This document shows, one piece after another, positions 30,518 to 39,059 of a DNA stretch of 64,000 bases. This stretch comes from Gemmatimonadaceae bacterium. Lineage in GTDB: Bacteria > Gemmatimonadota > Gemmatimonadetes > Gemmatimonadales > Gemmatimonadaceae. The stretch covers positions 1-64,000 of the forward strand of contig DASXKV010000029.1 in the NCBI GenBank assembly GCA_036496605.1, given 5' to 3'. The number at the start of each line of letters is the position of its first letter. Positions within the stretch are counted from its first letter, which is position 1. The notes beneath the pieces are model-generated. The model was given only the letters and a program-made list of their open reading frames with translations, ran no database searches and was not told the DNA's origin. Position numbers and translations under genes: made by a program.

Positions 30518-31693
30518 ATGAAAATCGGCATTCTCGATCCCTTCAGCGGTATCTCGGGCGACATGACGTTAGGCGCACTGCTCGACGTTGGTCTCGACGC
30601 CGAGTGGCTCCGCGCCCTGCCTGACTCGTTAGGCCTCGAAGGCGTCGGCGTCCGCATTGCCGATGTCAAGCGAGCCGAGATCGCCTGCAAGAAGATCGAC
30701 TTCGACATTCCGCCGCAGCCACATGGACGACACCTCCGTCATCTGCAGGACATCCTTTCCAAGTCGGCGGCGCCGCCGGCGGTGAAGGAACGCGCGAACC
30801 GCGCGTTCACGTTGATCGCCGAGCACGAAGCGGCGATTCATGCGACGACCGTCGAGCGTGTTCATCTCCACGAGGTCGGCGCGGTAGACGCGATACTCGA
30901 TATCGTCGGCGGCGTGTGGGGCTTCGAGCAACTTGGGATCGCGCGCGTCTACTGCGGCGCGATTACAACCGGTGACGGAGTGGTTGAGGCAGCGCACGGA
31001 ACGCTGCCAGTACCCGCACCGGCGACTTTGCGGCTGCTCGAGGGACACGCGGTTCGTCCCGGCCCCAGTGGTGCGGGAGAGCTCGTGACACCGACTGGCG
31101 CGGCGCTGGTGAGAGTACTCTCATCGGGGCCCCCGCCGAGCGAATACGTCCCATTGCGGAGCGGCTTCGGTGCCGGGACGAAAGACTTCGCCGGAAGAGC
31201 GAATGCACTGCGACTCATCGTTGCCGAATGCTCGTCAGGCGGGGGAGCGGCGACCATCGAGGATCTCGTGCAGCTCTCGAGCGACATCGACGACATGACG
31301 CCCGAGTATCTCGCTGCTACGGCGGACCTGCTGCGGGACTCCGGCGCCCTGGACGTCGTGCTGATCCCGACCACGATGAAGCGGGGAAGGCCAGGGACCC
31401 GGATCGAGGTTCTCGCGCGTCCGGCGGGGGCCGACGCACTCGAGGAAATCCTGTTTCGTGAGACGACGACCATCGGCGTTCGTCGAATTGCCGTGCGGAG
31501 ACGGGCTCTGCCTCGCGAGTCACGAACGGTCGAAGTGCTCGGCCATTCGGTGGCGATCAAGGTCGTCCGGTTGCCCGACGGAAGCATGCGAGCCAAACCG
31601 GAATTTTCCGATGTTCAGCGCGTTGCGCAGGAGACAGGACGGCCGCTTCGGGATATATTCCAGCTCGCCGCCGACCAAGCGGAACGGCAATAA
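30518..31693 (+). CDS. larC: LarC-type nickel-pincer cofactor protein
   Basis: LarC inserts nickel into the pyridinium pincer cofactor of lactate racemase and related enzymes. The 391-residue protein opens with ILDPFSGISGDMTLGALLD and carries HLHEVGAVDAILDIVG (about 113-128). It also has GTLPVPAPATLRLLEGH and, in the second half, SSDIDDMTPEYLAATADLL and TTMKRGRPGTRIEV, all family marks. In some species larC is split and read by frameshift; here it is one frame. No larA, larB or larE is nearby. The ATG at 30518 is preferred over an upstream TTG. Confidence 0.9.
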   Translation: MKIGILDPFSGISGDMTLGALLDVGLDAEWLRALPDSLGLEGVGVRIADVKRAEIACKKIDFDIPPQPHGRHLRHLQDILSKSAAPPAVKERANRAFTLIAEHEAAIHATTVERVHLHEVGAVDAILDIVGGVWGFEQLGIARVYCGAITTGDGVVEAAHGTLPVPAPATLRLLEGHAVRPGPSGAGELVTPTGAALVRVLSSGPPPSEYVPLRSGFGAGTKDFAGRANALRLIVAECSSGGGAATIEDLVQLSSDIDDMTPEYLAATADLLRDSGALDVVLIPTTMKRGRPGTRIEVLARPAGADALEEILFRETTTIGVRRIAVRRRALPRESRTVEVLGHSVAIKVVRLPDGSMRAKPEFSDVQRVAQETGRPLRDIFQLAADQAERQ

Positions 31694-31713
31694 CTCGAGG
31701 GTGTAAGGCAGCG

Positions 31714-31732
31714 CGGGCAGGTGCCCGGTTTT
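31714..31732 (+). terminator. Probable terminator after larC
   Basis: A 5-bp GC stem (31714-31718 with 31723-31727) closes a four-base loop and is followed by gTTTTcg. It is short but correctly placed, 20 nt after the larC stop and 25 nt before the next start. Confidence 0.5.
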
Positions 31733-31757
31733 CGTGTTGCTAAACGAGGAGAGTTTG

Positions 31758-33368
31758 ATGCTCGCTACAGCGAAGAAGGCTCTAGTACCCGTTCTGCTGT
31801 CTGCGGCGGTCACGGCTGTGGCCGGCGGTCAGCAGAAGGCAAAGGAATGCGAAGTGGACGAAGGCAAGCCCGGTGAAGTTGCGCGGGCCATGCTTTCGCT
31901 GCAGGTCGCGCAGAATTCGGCCAAGCCCGAGGACGCGCAGAAGCAGCTGAAGAACGCGATCGCCTCTCTCGAGAAGGCGGACAAGTCGAAGAACCCTGTC
32001 GGCGCGAATTTCGTTTACGGCAAGACGCTCGTGATGTGGCTTTCGCAGCCCAACATGACGTCCTCGACGACGCGCGGCGCGATCGGTTTTACCCAGAATC
32101 CAACGCAGCCGATAGATCTCGTGACATCGATCGATTCCGCGTTCTCCACGGTCGAGAAGGCGATGCCGGAGTGCGCGAGCCAGACGAGTGCGTGGCGCGC
32201 CCAAAAGGGCTGGGTCGCGATGATCAATGACGCAATTGGGCAGCTCAACGCTGATCACCCGGATTCGGCCGAGCTGCTTGCAAGGCGCTCGCTTGTTCTC
32301 AACCCGAATGCGCCATACGGCTACATGGTGCTCGGCAATCTGGCGCAGAAAAAGAATCAGCCGCGTCAGGCGATCGATTACTTCAAGCAGACCGTCGAGA
32401 AGTCGGGCACGGATACGACGTACGGTGACCTCAAGCGTCAGACGATGCTTGCGGCCGCGAATCTTGCTGCTGATGCCGCGGAGTCAGCGACGGGCGCCGA
32501 GAAAGCTGCCTACATCAGCGATGCGAAGTGGGGCTACGAGACGCTCGCGCAGGATCCGAAGGCGGGAAACTTCGCAGATCAGGCGCGGAGTGGGCTCGCG
32601 CGCATCGCATCGGCCAGTGGCGACACCGCCGCGGTTCGTGCGACCTACGCCGCGCAACTGGCGAATCCAAGTGCCTTGAGCTTTTCGCAACTGCTAAACG
32701 CTGGCGTCGGGCTGGCCAAGGCGAAGAACGTCCCGGATGCAATCACGATGTTCGAAGCGGCGTACAAGAAGAATCCGTATCATCGCGACGTGCTCTACAA
32801 CCTTGCGATCATGTACCTCAACGCCGACAAGTATCCGCAGGCGTTACCGGTCATCCGTCAGCTCGTGAGCGTCGATCCGTCGAACGGCGACAACTACCGG
32901 CTCTTCACGATCAGCTTCGCGAATCTTGCGAAGGGCTATAACGAGAGGATCAAGAATTACAATGCGCTCGCGAAGAAGACGAAGCTGCCGAAGTCGAGCA
33001 AGGCCTACGAGGACTCGGCGCGCGTCTACTTCGATTCCGCCAAGGCGGTCAATGATTCGGCGCTGAAGTACAACAACATCGCCGAAGGATTTCCGATGAA
33101 GGTAACGTTCAACGAGTTCTCCACGGCGGAGGACAAGTCGACGGTCGGCGGCAGCATCATGAACAGCACCGACCAGAGCCAGACGTACACGGTGAAGGTC
33201 GATTTCCTCGACACCATGGGCAAGGCAGTGGCCTCACAGACCGCCACTGTCGGCCCTGTCGCGGCAGGTCAGAGCGGCCGATTCAGCGTGAGTAGTCCGG
33301 GCGCTGGGATTGCAGCGTTCAGGTATGCGCCGCTCGTCGATATCGCGACGATTAAGCCGAAGAGCTAA
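31758..33368 (+). CDS. Secreted TPR-repeat protein
   Basis: A 536-residue exported protein with an N-terminal signal peptide (MLATAKKALVPVLLSAAV then TAVAGGQQ). Several TPR-like helix pairs follow (about 100-400), clearest at NPNAPYGYMVLGNLAQKKNQ and KKNPYHRDVLYNLAIMYLNA. The C-terminal 90 residues form a beta-rich domain of the kind called FxLYD (VTFNEFSTAEDKSTVGGSI, then YTVKVDFLDTMG). No enzymatic motif is seen, so a scaffold role in the periplasm is likely. The ATG at 31758 has gaggag upstream. It is flanked by a probable terminator and by 230 nt of non-coding DNA, so it is probably a single-gene unit. Confidence 0.75.
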   Translation: MLATAKKALVPVLLSAAVTAVAGGQQKAKECEVDEGKPGEVARAMLSLQVAQNSAKPEDAQKQLKNAIASLEKADKSKNPVGANFVYGKTLVMWLSQPNMTSSTTRGAIGFTQNPTQPIDLVTSIDSAFSTVEKAMPECASQTSAWRAQKGWVAMINDAIGQLNADHPDSAELLARRSLVLNPNAPYGYMVLGNLAQKKNQPRQAIDYFKQTVEKSGTDTTYGDLKRQTMLAAANLAADAAESATGAEKAAYISDAKWGYETLAQDPKAGNFADQARSGLARIASASGDTAAVRATYAAQLANPSALSFSQLLNAGVGLAKAKNVPDAITMFEAAYKKNPYHRDVLYNLAIMYLNADKYPQALPVIRQLVSVDPSNGDNYRLFTISFANLAKGYNERIKNYNALAKKTKLPKSSKAYEDSARVYFDSAKAVNDSALKYNNIAEGFPMKVTFNEFSTAEDKSTVGGSIMNSTDQSQTYTVKVDFLDTMGKAVASQTATVGPVAAGQSGRFSVSSPGAGIAAFRYAPLVDIATIKPKS

Positions 33369-33472
33369 CAGCGCAACTGACGAACTGCACCGGCGATCGA
33401 CGGCAGTTGCGCGGTCGATTGGCGGCGCCGTCCGTCCGTAGTGCTCTCCAGATCACAAGTGCCTCATTTGGC

Positions 33473-33501
33473 TTGCCTTGGCTAGCCTGACCTTCTACCT
33501 T
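33473..33501 (+). promoter_or_regulatory. Candidate promoter upstream of the DUF512 gene
   Basis: TTGCCT (33473-33478) and TACCTT (33496-33501) are separated by exactly 17 bases in the gap after the TPR gene. Both match sigma-70 elements at several positions. This would start the DUF512-der-plsY-gpsA run with a leader of about 95 nt that includes the hairpin at 33545. Confidence 0.35.
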
Positions 33502-33544
33502 GCGTGAGCACTCGCGGCGCGCTGTCGCGGGCGATAGACGCGTT

Positions 33545-33570
33545 GGGGGAAGATCCGGTGATCTTCCCCC
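33545..33570 (+). promoter_or_regulatory. Perfect hairpin in the DUF512 gene leader
   Basis: An 11-bp perfect inverted repeat (33545-33555 with 33560-33570; arm gggggaagatc) has a cggt loop and no T run after it. It lies 30 nt before the preferred start at 33601. It could end upstream transcription, stabilise the mRNA or bind a regulator; the sequence alone does not say which. Confidence 0.5.
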
Positions 33571-33600
33571 ATTGCACTGATGGTGAGGGCGAGGCGAACC

Positions 33601-34914
33601 ATGGTTCGCGTGAGCAAAGTACGAGCGGGAAGCATCGCGGAAGAGCTCGAGATCGTTCCCGGAACCGAACTGTTGTCCGTGAATGGCCGCGAGCTTCGAG
33701 ACTTCCTCGATTGGGAGTTTCTCGCGGCCGACGACGAGCTCGTCCTCGAAGCGCGTCTCCCGAACGGAGAAGAGATCGTCTACGAGATCGAGCGCCCTGA
33801 AGGCGAGGCGATTGGCGTCGAGCTCGTGCCGCCGACCGTGCGTCGCTGCGCAAACCGGTGTGAGTTCTGCTTCATCGAAGGATTGCCCCCGGGTCTGCGT
33901 AAGAATCTCTACGTGCGCGACGACGACTATCGACTGTCTTTCGCGTACGGCAACTTCGCGACACTCTCGAATGTGAAAGAGCGCGACATCGAGCGCATCC
34001 TCGAGTATCGCCTCTCGCCGCTGTATGTGTCCGTGCATGCGACGCCCTGGGAAGCGCGGAAGGTATTGCTCAACAATCCACGCGTCCCTGACATCGCGGC
34101 GCAGCTGACGCGACTGGCTGGCGGCGGCATTCAGTTCCATTGTCAGATGGTGATCGTCCCCGGGCTCAACGATGGCGACGTCCTCGAGCAGTCGTTGCGC
34201 GACCTGTGGACGCTCGGCGACGCAGTCCTCTCTGTCGCGATCGTTCCCGTCGGCCTGACGCAGTTCTCGCATCTCTACACGGGAACGCCGATGGACGCAG
34301 CTCGCGCCGCGGGTTTGCTCGACATCGCCACGCGCTGGTCGAAGCGCGCAGAGCGCGAGCGCGGCGAGACGTGGGTCTTTGGTTCCGACGAGCTCTATTT
34401 GCTCGCGGAGCAACCGCTGCCGCCGGCGTCGCACTATGGTGATTTCGCCCAGATCGAGAACGGGGTCGGATCCGTCACCGCGCTGCGCGGGCGCGTGCGC
34501 GCAGGCCTAACGAGCCTGCCGCGCCTATCGAGCAAGCGCATCGGTGTGGTCACCGGAGTATCGATGGCCCCCCTCATGCCGGAACTCCTCGAGCTGCTTG
34601 CTGTAGCGACCGGGGCTCACTTCGAGCTGATTCGCGTCGAGAACTCGCTCTTCGGTCCCACAACGACGACCGCTGGGCTGCTCGTCGGCGCCGACATGCG
34701 GCGCGCACTGACGAATCGCTACGACCTGGATCTCGCGCTCATTCCCGCCGAATCGATCAACGATGACGGCGTGTTCCTCGATGAACAATCGTTCATCGAG
34801 GTCCGCGAATCGTTGCCGATGCCTTTGTATCCTTCGTATGACTTCATCGATGTGCTCGCGGGCGAGAGCGATGTCGAGCACGCGCGCGCTCCCGGCGGTG
34901 ACGCAGCCGCATGA
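33601..34914 (+). CDS. PDZ/radical-SAM DUF512 protein
   Basis: A 437-residue protein with an N-terminal PDZ-like domain (about 2-70), then a radical-SAM-like cluster motif C83-x3-C87-x2-C90 (CANRCEFCF). The family stretch FIEGLPPGLRKNLYVRDDDY and the C-terminal DUF512 domain follow. Homologues are known in Clostridia and Cyanobacteria (the TIGR03279-type proteins), and their function is not established. The ATG at 33601 is preferred over 33580: it has GAGG six bases upstream and begins right at the PDZ domain. The stop overlaps der (ATGA), so the gene is coupled to a ribosome-assembly GTPase. Confidence 0.85.
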   Translation: MVRVSKVRAGSIAEELEIVPGTELLSVNGRELRDFLDWEFLAADDELVLEARLPNGEEIVYEIERPEGEAIGVELVPPTVRRCANRCEFCFIEGLPPGLRKNLYVRDDDYRLSFAYGNFATLSNVKERDIERILEYRLSPLYVSVHATPWEARKVLLNNPRVPDIAAQLTRLAGGGIQFHCQMVIVPGLNDGDVLEQSLRDLWTLGDAVLSVAIVPVGLTQFSHLYTGTPMDAARAAGLLDIATRWSKRAERERGETWVFGSDELYLLAEQPLPPASHYGDFAQIENGVGSVTALRGRVRAGLTSLPRLSSKRIGVVTGVSMAPLMPELLELLAVATGAHFELIRVENSLFGPTTTTAGLLVGADMRRALTNRYDLDLALIPAESINDDGVFLDEQSFIEVRESLPMPLYPSYDFIDVLAGESDVEHARAPGGDAAA

Positions 34915-36230
34915 AAGACGCGGGTATTCCAGTCGTCGCCTTGCTCGGCCGACCGAACGTCGGAAAATCCGCGCTCTTCAATCGCATCGTCGGACACGAG
35001 ACGGCGATCGTCTCCGAAGAGGCGGGAACGACGCGCGATCGCCACTTTGCGCGCGCGGACTGGAGTGGCCGCGCCTTCTGGCTGGTCGATACGGGCGGCG
35101 TTGCCGCCGACCCGCAGCGGCCGATGGATATCGAGATCCGGCGGCAAGTCGAACAGGCAGTCGGCGAGGCGGATCTGCTGCTCTTTGTCGTTGATGCCAT
35201 CGCTGGTGTCCATCCAAGCGATGCGCATGTCGCGGACATGCTGCGCGCATCGGGAAAGCCCTGGTTGCTCGTCGCGAACAAAGTCGACAAGCCGCGCAGC
35301 ACGGACTTCTACGAGTTCTACTCGCTTGGCGTCGGCGATCCAATTCCGGTCTCCGCCAACAATGGCATGGGTTCGGGCGATCTGCTCGACGAAGTCGTGC
35401 AGCATCTGCCTCCGGTTGCGGTGGAGGAGGAATCCGCGCTGCGCGTCGCTGTGGTAGGGCGTCCCAACGTTGGCAAGTCGTCATTCGTGAATCGGCTGCT
35501 TGGCGAGACGCGACTCGTCGTGTCCGAGATTGCTGGCACGACGCGTGACGCGATCGATACGCCGATGCGCTACCACGGACGTGAGCTCGTGTTCATCGAT
35601 ACCGCGGGCCTTCGCCGGCAAAGCCGCATCGAAGACGGAATAGAGTTTTATTCCGCGCTTCGTACACGACGGGCGATCGAGCGTGCAGAGATCTGCTTGC
35701 TGCTCGTCGAGCCCACCGAGGGGCAGATCCAGAATCAGGATCTCAAGATCGCCGCACTGGCGTGGGAAGCGGGACGTGGGCTGATCGTCGTCGTCAACAA
35801 ATGGGATCTCGCGGAGCGCGACGACAAGGCCGCGGCGCGCTTCGAGAAGAAGGCGCGCGAGAAGGCTCCGTATCTGAACTTCGTTCCGTTCCTCTTTACC
35901 TCAGCGAAAACGGGCTTGCGAGTGACGCGCGTTCTCGATCTCATTGTCGCGGTCGATGAGGAACGGCAAAAGCGCATTGCCACATCGGAAGTCAATGAAC
36001 GATTGGGTCAGCTGTTATCGCGGCTGCAGCCGCCGCAGGCCGCCGGGCGTGAAGTGAGGCTGAACTACGCAACGCAGGTGCAAACGTCGCCGCCAACGAT
36101 CGCCGTATTCGGGAATCATCCGGAGCTCGTGGAGGAGCACTACGTGCGCTATCTGCATAACGGGTTTCGCGAAGCATGGGGATTTACGGGTAACCCGCTG
36201 CGAGTCGTGATGCGGCGAAAAGCGGGATAG
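34911..36230 (+). CDS. der: Ribosome-associated GTPase Der (EngA)
   Basis: Tandem GTPase needed for 50S subunit assembly. The 439-residue protein has two G domains. The first has GRPNVGKSA (13-21) and DTGGV; the second has GRPNVGKSS near 180, DTAGL and NKWDL. A C-terminal KH-like domain (about 350-439) follows. Length and order are normal. It overlaps the DUF512 gene by four bases and is followed 9 nt later by plsY. Confidence 0.97.
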   Translation: MKDAGIPVVALLGRPNVGKSALFNRIVGHETAIVSEEAGTTRDRHFARADWSGRAFWLVDTGGVAADPQRPMDIEIRRQVEQAVGEADLLLFVVDAIAGVHPSDAHVADMLRASGKPWLLVANKVDKPRSTDFYEFYSLGVGDPIPVSANNGMGSGDLLDEVVQHLPPVAVEEESALRVAVVGRPNVGKSSFVNRLLGETRLVVSEIAGTTRDAIDTPMRYHGRELVFIDTAGLRRQSRIEDGIEFYSALRTRRAIERAEICLLLVEPTEGQIQNQDLKIAALAWEAGRGLIVVVNKWDLAERDDKAAARFEKKAREKAPYLNFVPFLFTSAKTGLRVTRVLDLIVAVDEERQKRIATSEVNERLGQLLSRLQPPQAAGREVRLNYATQVQTSPPTIAVFGNHPELVEEHYVRYLHNGFREAWGFTGNPLRVVMRRKAG

Positions 36231-36239
36231 CCAAAAGCA

Positions 36240-36932
36240 ATGCATCCGGCACTCGCCATCGCGATCGCGTACGTCGCCGGCTCGATTCCTTCGGCATATA
36301 TCGCTGGGAAGGCACGCGGCGTCGATCTTCGAAAACACGGCTCGGGCAACCTCGGCGCGACCAATGTCATTCGCGTGCTCGGCACGAAGATCGGGCTGGT
36401 CGTGTTCGCGTTCGATGTCGCGAAGGGTGCGATACCAGTATTGCTCTTGCCGCGGTACACGGTCTCCAGCTATCCGCCAATCTGGATCGCGATCGCGTGC
36501 GGCGTCGCAGCGATTCTCGGCCACACGCGGCCGTTGTTCCTGCTCTTCAAGCGCGGCGGGAAAGGCGTCGCCACCGCGGCCGGTGTCTTCCTCGCGCTCG
36601 CACCGATACAGACGCTGCTCGTTTTGATCGTGTTCGCCGTCGTGCTCCTAACGAGTGGATACGTGTCGCTCGGATCGCTCATCAGTGCGTCGCTGCTTCC
36701 CGTGCTCATCGGTGTGACGGTCGGTCCGACGTCGCCGCTGTTTGCGATCAGCGTCCTCGTTGCGTTGTTCGTGTACTGGACGCATCGCGGAAATATCGGG
36801 CGACTCCGACGAGGCGAAGAGCATCGCTTCGGCAAGCCAGGCACTCAGCCATCGCGTCGCATGGCGGCGGCGCTGGCGATTGGTCTCGTTGTCGTCCTCG
36901 CGGTGCTCGTGGCCGCGCGATTCGCAACGTGA
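36240..36932 (+). CDS. plsY: Acyl-phosphate:glycerol-3-phosphate acyltransferase PlsY
   Basis: Inner membrane enzyme that starts phospholipid synthesis by acylating glycerol-3-phosphate. The 230-residue protein has the three PlsY motifs: GSIPSAYIAGK, GSGNLGATNVIRVLG (about 38-52) and GHTRPLFLLFKRGGKGVATA (about 98-117). There are about five membrane helices. The C-terminus adds another hydrophobic stretch. Its stop overlaps the GTG of gpsA, which makes the glycerol-3-phosphate substrate. Confidence 0.94.
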   Translation: MHPALAIAIAYVAGSIPSAYIAGKARGVDLRKHGSGNLGATNVIRVLGTKIGLVVFAFDVAKGAIPVLLLPRYTVSSYPPIWIAIACGVAAILGHTRPLFLLFKRGGKGVATAAGVFLALAPIQTLLVLIVFAVVLLTSGYVSLGSLISASLLPVLIGVTVGPTSPLFAISVLVALFVYWTHRGNIGRLRRGEEHRFGKPGTQPSRRMAAALAIGLVVVLAVLVAARFAT

Positions 36933-37927
36933 CGCGTTGCGCGGTGATCGGGGCGGGTGCATGGGGGACTGCGCTCGCTGATCTGATGGCCGTGGCCGGC
37001 CACGAGGTTCGGCTCTGGGCATACGAAGCCGATGTCGTGCAATCAATCAACGAGCGGCATGAGAACACCCGCTTTCTCGCTGGTGCACGATTGGCGCCCG
37101 AGCTGGTCGCGACCAATGACCAGTCTGTAGCTCTCGAGGAAGCGCGACTCGTCTTGTACGCTACGCCGTCGAACCATCTGCGCGGAATCGCGCGGTCGGC
37201 GGCGTCGTGCATTCATCGCGATGCGATCGTCACCGTTGCGTCCAAGGGAATCGAGCTGGGCACGATGGCGTTGATGACGGACATCATTGTCGCCGAGGTG
37301 CCTCGCCACGCAGTCGTCGCGTTATCGGGGCCTAGTTTTGCGGCTGAAGTGGCGGCGCGGCAGCCGACCGCCGTTGTTGCGGCCTCGGTTTCGGCCGATG
37401 CCGCTTTGTTCGTTCAGGAAGCGATGAGTGGCGGCAGCTTCCGTGTCTACACACACGACGACGTCGTTGGCGTGGAGCTTGGAGGCGCCCTCAAGAACGT
37501 GATGGCGGTCGCCACGGGAATCCTCGAGGGCGTTGGCCTCGGCTTCAATTCGCGCGCCGCCCTGATCACCCGGGGTCTCGCCGAGATGACGCGGCTAGGT
37601 ATGTCGCTGGGGGCGCAGCCGGCGACGTTCGCCGGCCTCGCTGGTATCGGCGACCTAGTGCTGACGTGCACCGGCTCCTTGAGTCGCAATCGCGCGTTAG
37701 GCGTCGAGCTCGGGCGCGGCAAGACGCTCGAGGAGGCGCGCGCCGGCAAGGAGACGGTCGCCGAGGGCGTCGTAACCTGCGCGAGCACGATCGAGCTCGC
37801 GGCGCGCGAGGGCGTCGAAATGCCGATCGCGGAGATGGTCTATCGAATTCTATTCGATCATCACTCGGCAAAACTCGCTGCCCAAGAGCTGATGGCGCGT
37901 GAGCTGCGCGCCGAGCAGGACGTATGA
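36929..37927 (+). CDS. gpsA: Glycerol-3-phosphate dehydrogenase [NAD(P)+]
   Basis: Reduces dihydroxyacetone phosphate to glycerol-3-phosphate for phospholipid synthesis. The 332-residue protein has the coenzyme motif VIGAGAWGTALA (about 5-16), then VASKGIELGTMALM and LSGPSFAAEVA. Residues GVELGGALKNVMAVATGILE (about 178-197) include the catalytic lysine. The frame is open back to 36497 inside plsY; the GTG at 36929 gives the standard N-terminus and overlaps the plsY stop (GTGA). Its own stop overlaps the MerR gene. Confidence 0.95.
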   Translation: MTRCAVIGAGAWGTALADLMAVAGHEVRLWAYEADVVQSINERHENTRFLAGARLAPELVATNDQSVALEEARLVLYATPSNHLRGIARSAASCIHRDAIVTVASKGIELGTMALMTDIIVAEVPRHAVVALSGPSFAAEVAARQPTAVVAASVSADAALFVQEAMSGGSFRVYTHDDVVGVELGGALKNVMAVATGILEGVGLGFNSRAALITRGLAEMTRLGMSLGAQPATFAGLAGIGDLVLTCTGSLSRNRALGVELGRGKTLEEARAGKETVAEGVVTCASTIELAAREGVEMPIAEMVYRILFDHHSAKLAAQELMARELRAEQDV

Positions 37928-38298
37928 GCGCCGGCCCGGATCCGATTCAGGAATTCTTCTCGATCGGCGAGGTCTGTGAGCTCACCGGTCTCAAGGCGCA
38001 CGTGTTGCGCTACTGGGAGAGCCAGTTCCGTTTTCTGAATCCGGCGAAGAATCGGTCGGGCAACCGCGTGTATCAACGCAAGGAGATCGAGCTGGTTCTC
38101 CTCGTTAAGCATCTACTATACGCCGAGAAGTACACGATCGATGGGGCGCGCCAGAAGTTGAACGAGCATCGGAAGGCTGGGGGGCTGCGGCGGATCTCAC
38201 GCGATGCGCTCGCCGTCGAGACACTCGAGTCGATCGAACAGGACCTTCGCGATCTCCTGCGACAGTTGGAGTCCTCGAGCGAGAATGGAGCGCGCTGA
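37924..38298 (+). CDS. MerR family regulator
   Basis: A 124-residue DNA-binding protein. Its winged-helix domain reads FSIGEVCELTGLKAHVLRYW (about 12-31), followed by RNRVYQRKEI-type residues (SGNRVYQRKEIELVLLVK) and a dimerisation helix. There is no cysteine-rich or ligand-binding C-terminal domain, so it is closer to the short MerR regulators (HspR/GlnR-like or the chromosomal YhdM type) than to metal sensors. Target genes are unknown; it lies between gpsA and surE, with overlapping codons at both ends. Confidence 0.88.
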   Translation: MSAGPDPIQEFFSIGEVCELTGLKAHVLRYWESQFRFLNPAKNRSGNRVYQRKEIELVLLVKHLLYAEKYTIDGARQKLNEHRKAGGLRRISRDALAVETLESIEQDLRDLLRQLESSSENGAR

Positions 38299-39059
38299 TG
38301 CGGCTTCTGCTCACGAACGACGACGGCATCCTCGCGCATGGTCTCGAGTGCTTGCAGGAGGCAGCCGCGCCGCTGGGTGACGTCACCATCGTCGCCCCGG
38401 ATCGAGAACAAAGCGCAACGAGCCATTCACTCACGCTCCACCATCCGATTCGGCCGGTTCGTCGCGGCGACACGAAGTGGCAAGTCGACGGCACGCCGAC
38501 CGACTGTGTGATGCTCGCCGTCGAAGCCCTGATGCCTGAACGCCCGCATTATGTCCTGAGCGGAATCAACCACGGCCAGAACATGGGTGAGGACGTCCTC
38601 TACTCGGGCACCGTCGCCGCGGCGATGGAAGGTCTGGCGTTAGGCATACCGTCGATCGCGATCTCGTTCGCGGGCGGCGATCTTCGGGCGGATGTTACTC
38701 ATCTGCGAAAACAGGTGCGGGTATTGACGGACCTGCTGCGCCACCTGACGTCGCTGCCGGCATTTCCACCCAACACGCTGCTCAATGTGAATCTACCGCC
38801 GGTCGATGGCGGTGCCGTGAAAGGCGTTCGATTGACGCGCCTTGGCCGGCGTGTGTATTCCAACTCGATCACGCCAATGCGTGATCCGTGGGGGCGCGAG
38901 ATCTACTGGATTGGCGGAGGACACGCGAGTTGGACGGGCGAAGAAGACTCGGATTTTCGTGCGATCGAGGAAGGGTTCATTTCGGTAACGCCCCTGCAGC
39001 TCGATCTCACGCACTACAACGTTCTCGACGCGGCGGCGACATGGTGGCGCGACCTGTAG
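38298..39059 (+). CDS. surE: 5'-nucleotidase SurE
   Basis: Metal-dependent phosphatase acting on nucleoside monophosphates. The 253-residue protein starts with LLLTNDDGILAHGLECLQ, which holds the metal-binding DD pair (about 8-9). It continues with GTPTDCVMLAVEAL and SGINHGQNMGEDVLYSGTVA (about 93-112). Pairing with pcm downstream (19-nt overlap) is the classic surE-pcm arrangement linked to survival in stationary phase. The ATG overlaps the last base of the MerR gene. Confidence 0.96.
   Translation: MRLLLTNDDGILAHGLECLQEAAAPLGDVTIVAPDREQSATSHSLTLHHPIRPVRRGDTKWQVDGTPTDCVMLAVEALMPERPHYVLSGINHGQNMGEDVLYSGTVAAAMEGLALGIPSIAISFAGGDLRADVTHLRKQVRVLTDLLRHLTSLPAFPPNTLLNVNLPPVDGGAVKGVRLTRLGRRVYSNSITPMRDPWGREIYWIGGGHASWTGEEDSDFRAIEEGFISVTPLQLDLTHYNVLDAAATWWRDL

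Noticed and set aside
33369-33600. Possible additional gene in the 230-nt gap before the DUF512 gene
   Set aside because: A GTG frame begins at 33504 but runs into the DUF512 gene with arginine-rich shadow sequence. The gap is better explained by a promoter and hairpin.
33352-34434. Antisense frame of 360 codons opposite the DUF512 gene
   Set aside because: It has no domain, an arginine- and histidine-rich composition and covers a gene with clear motifs on the other strand.
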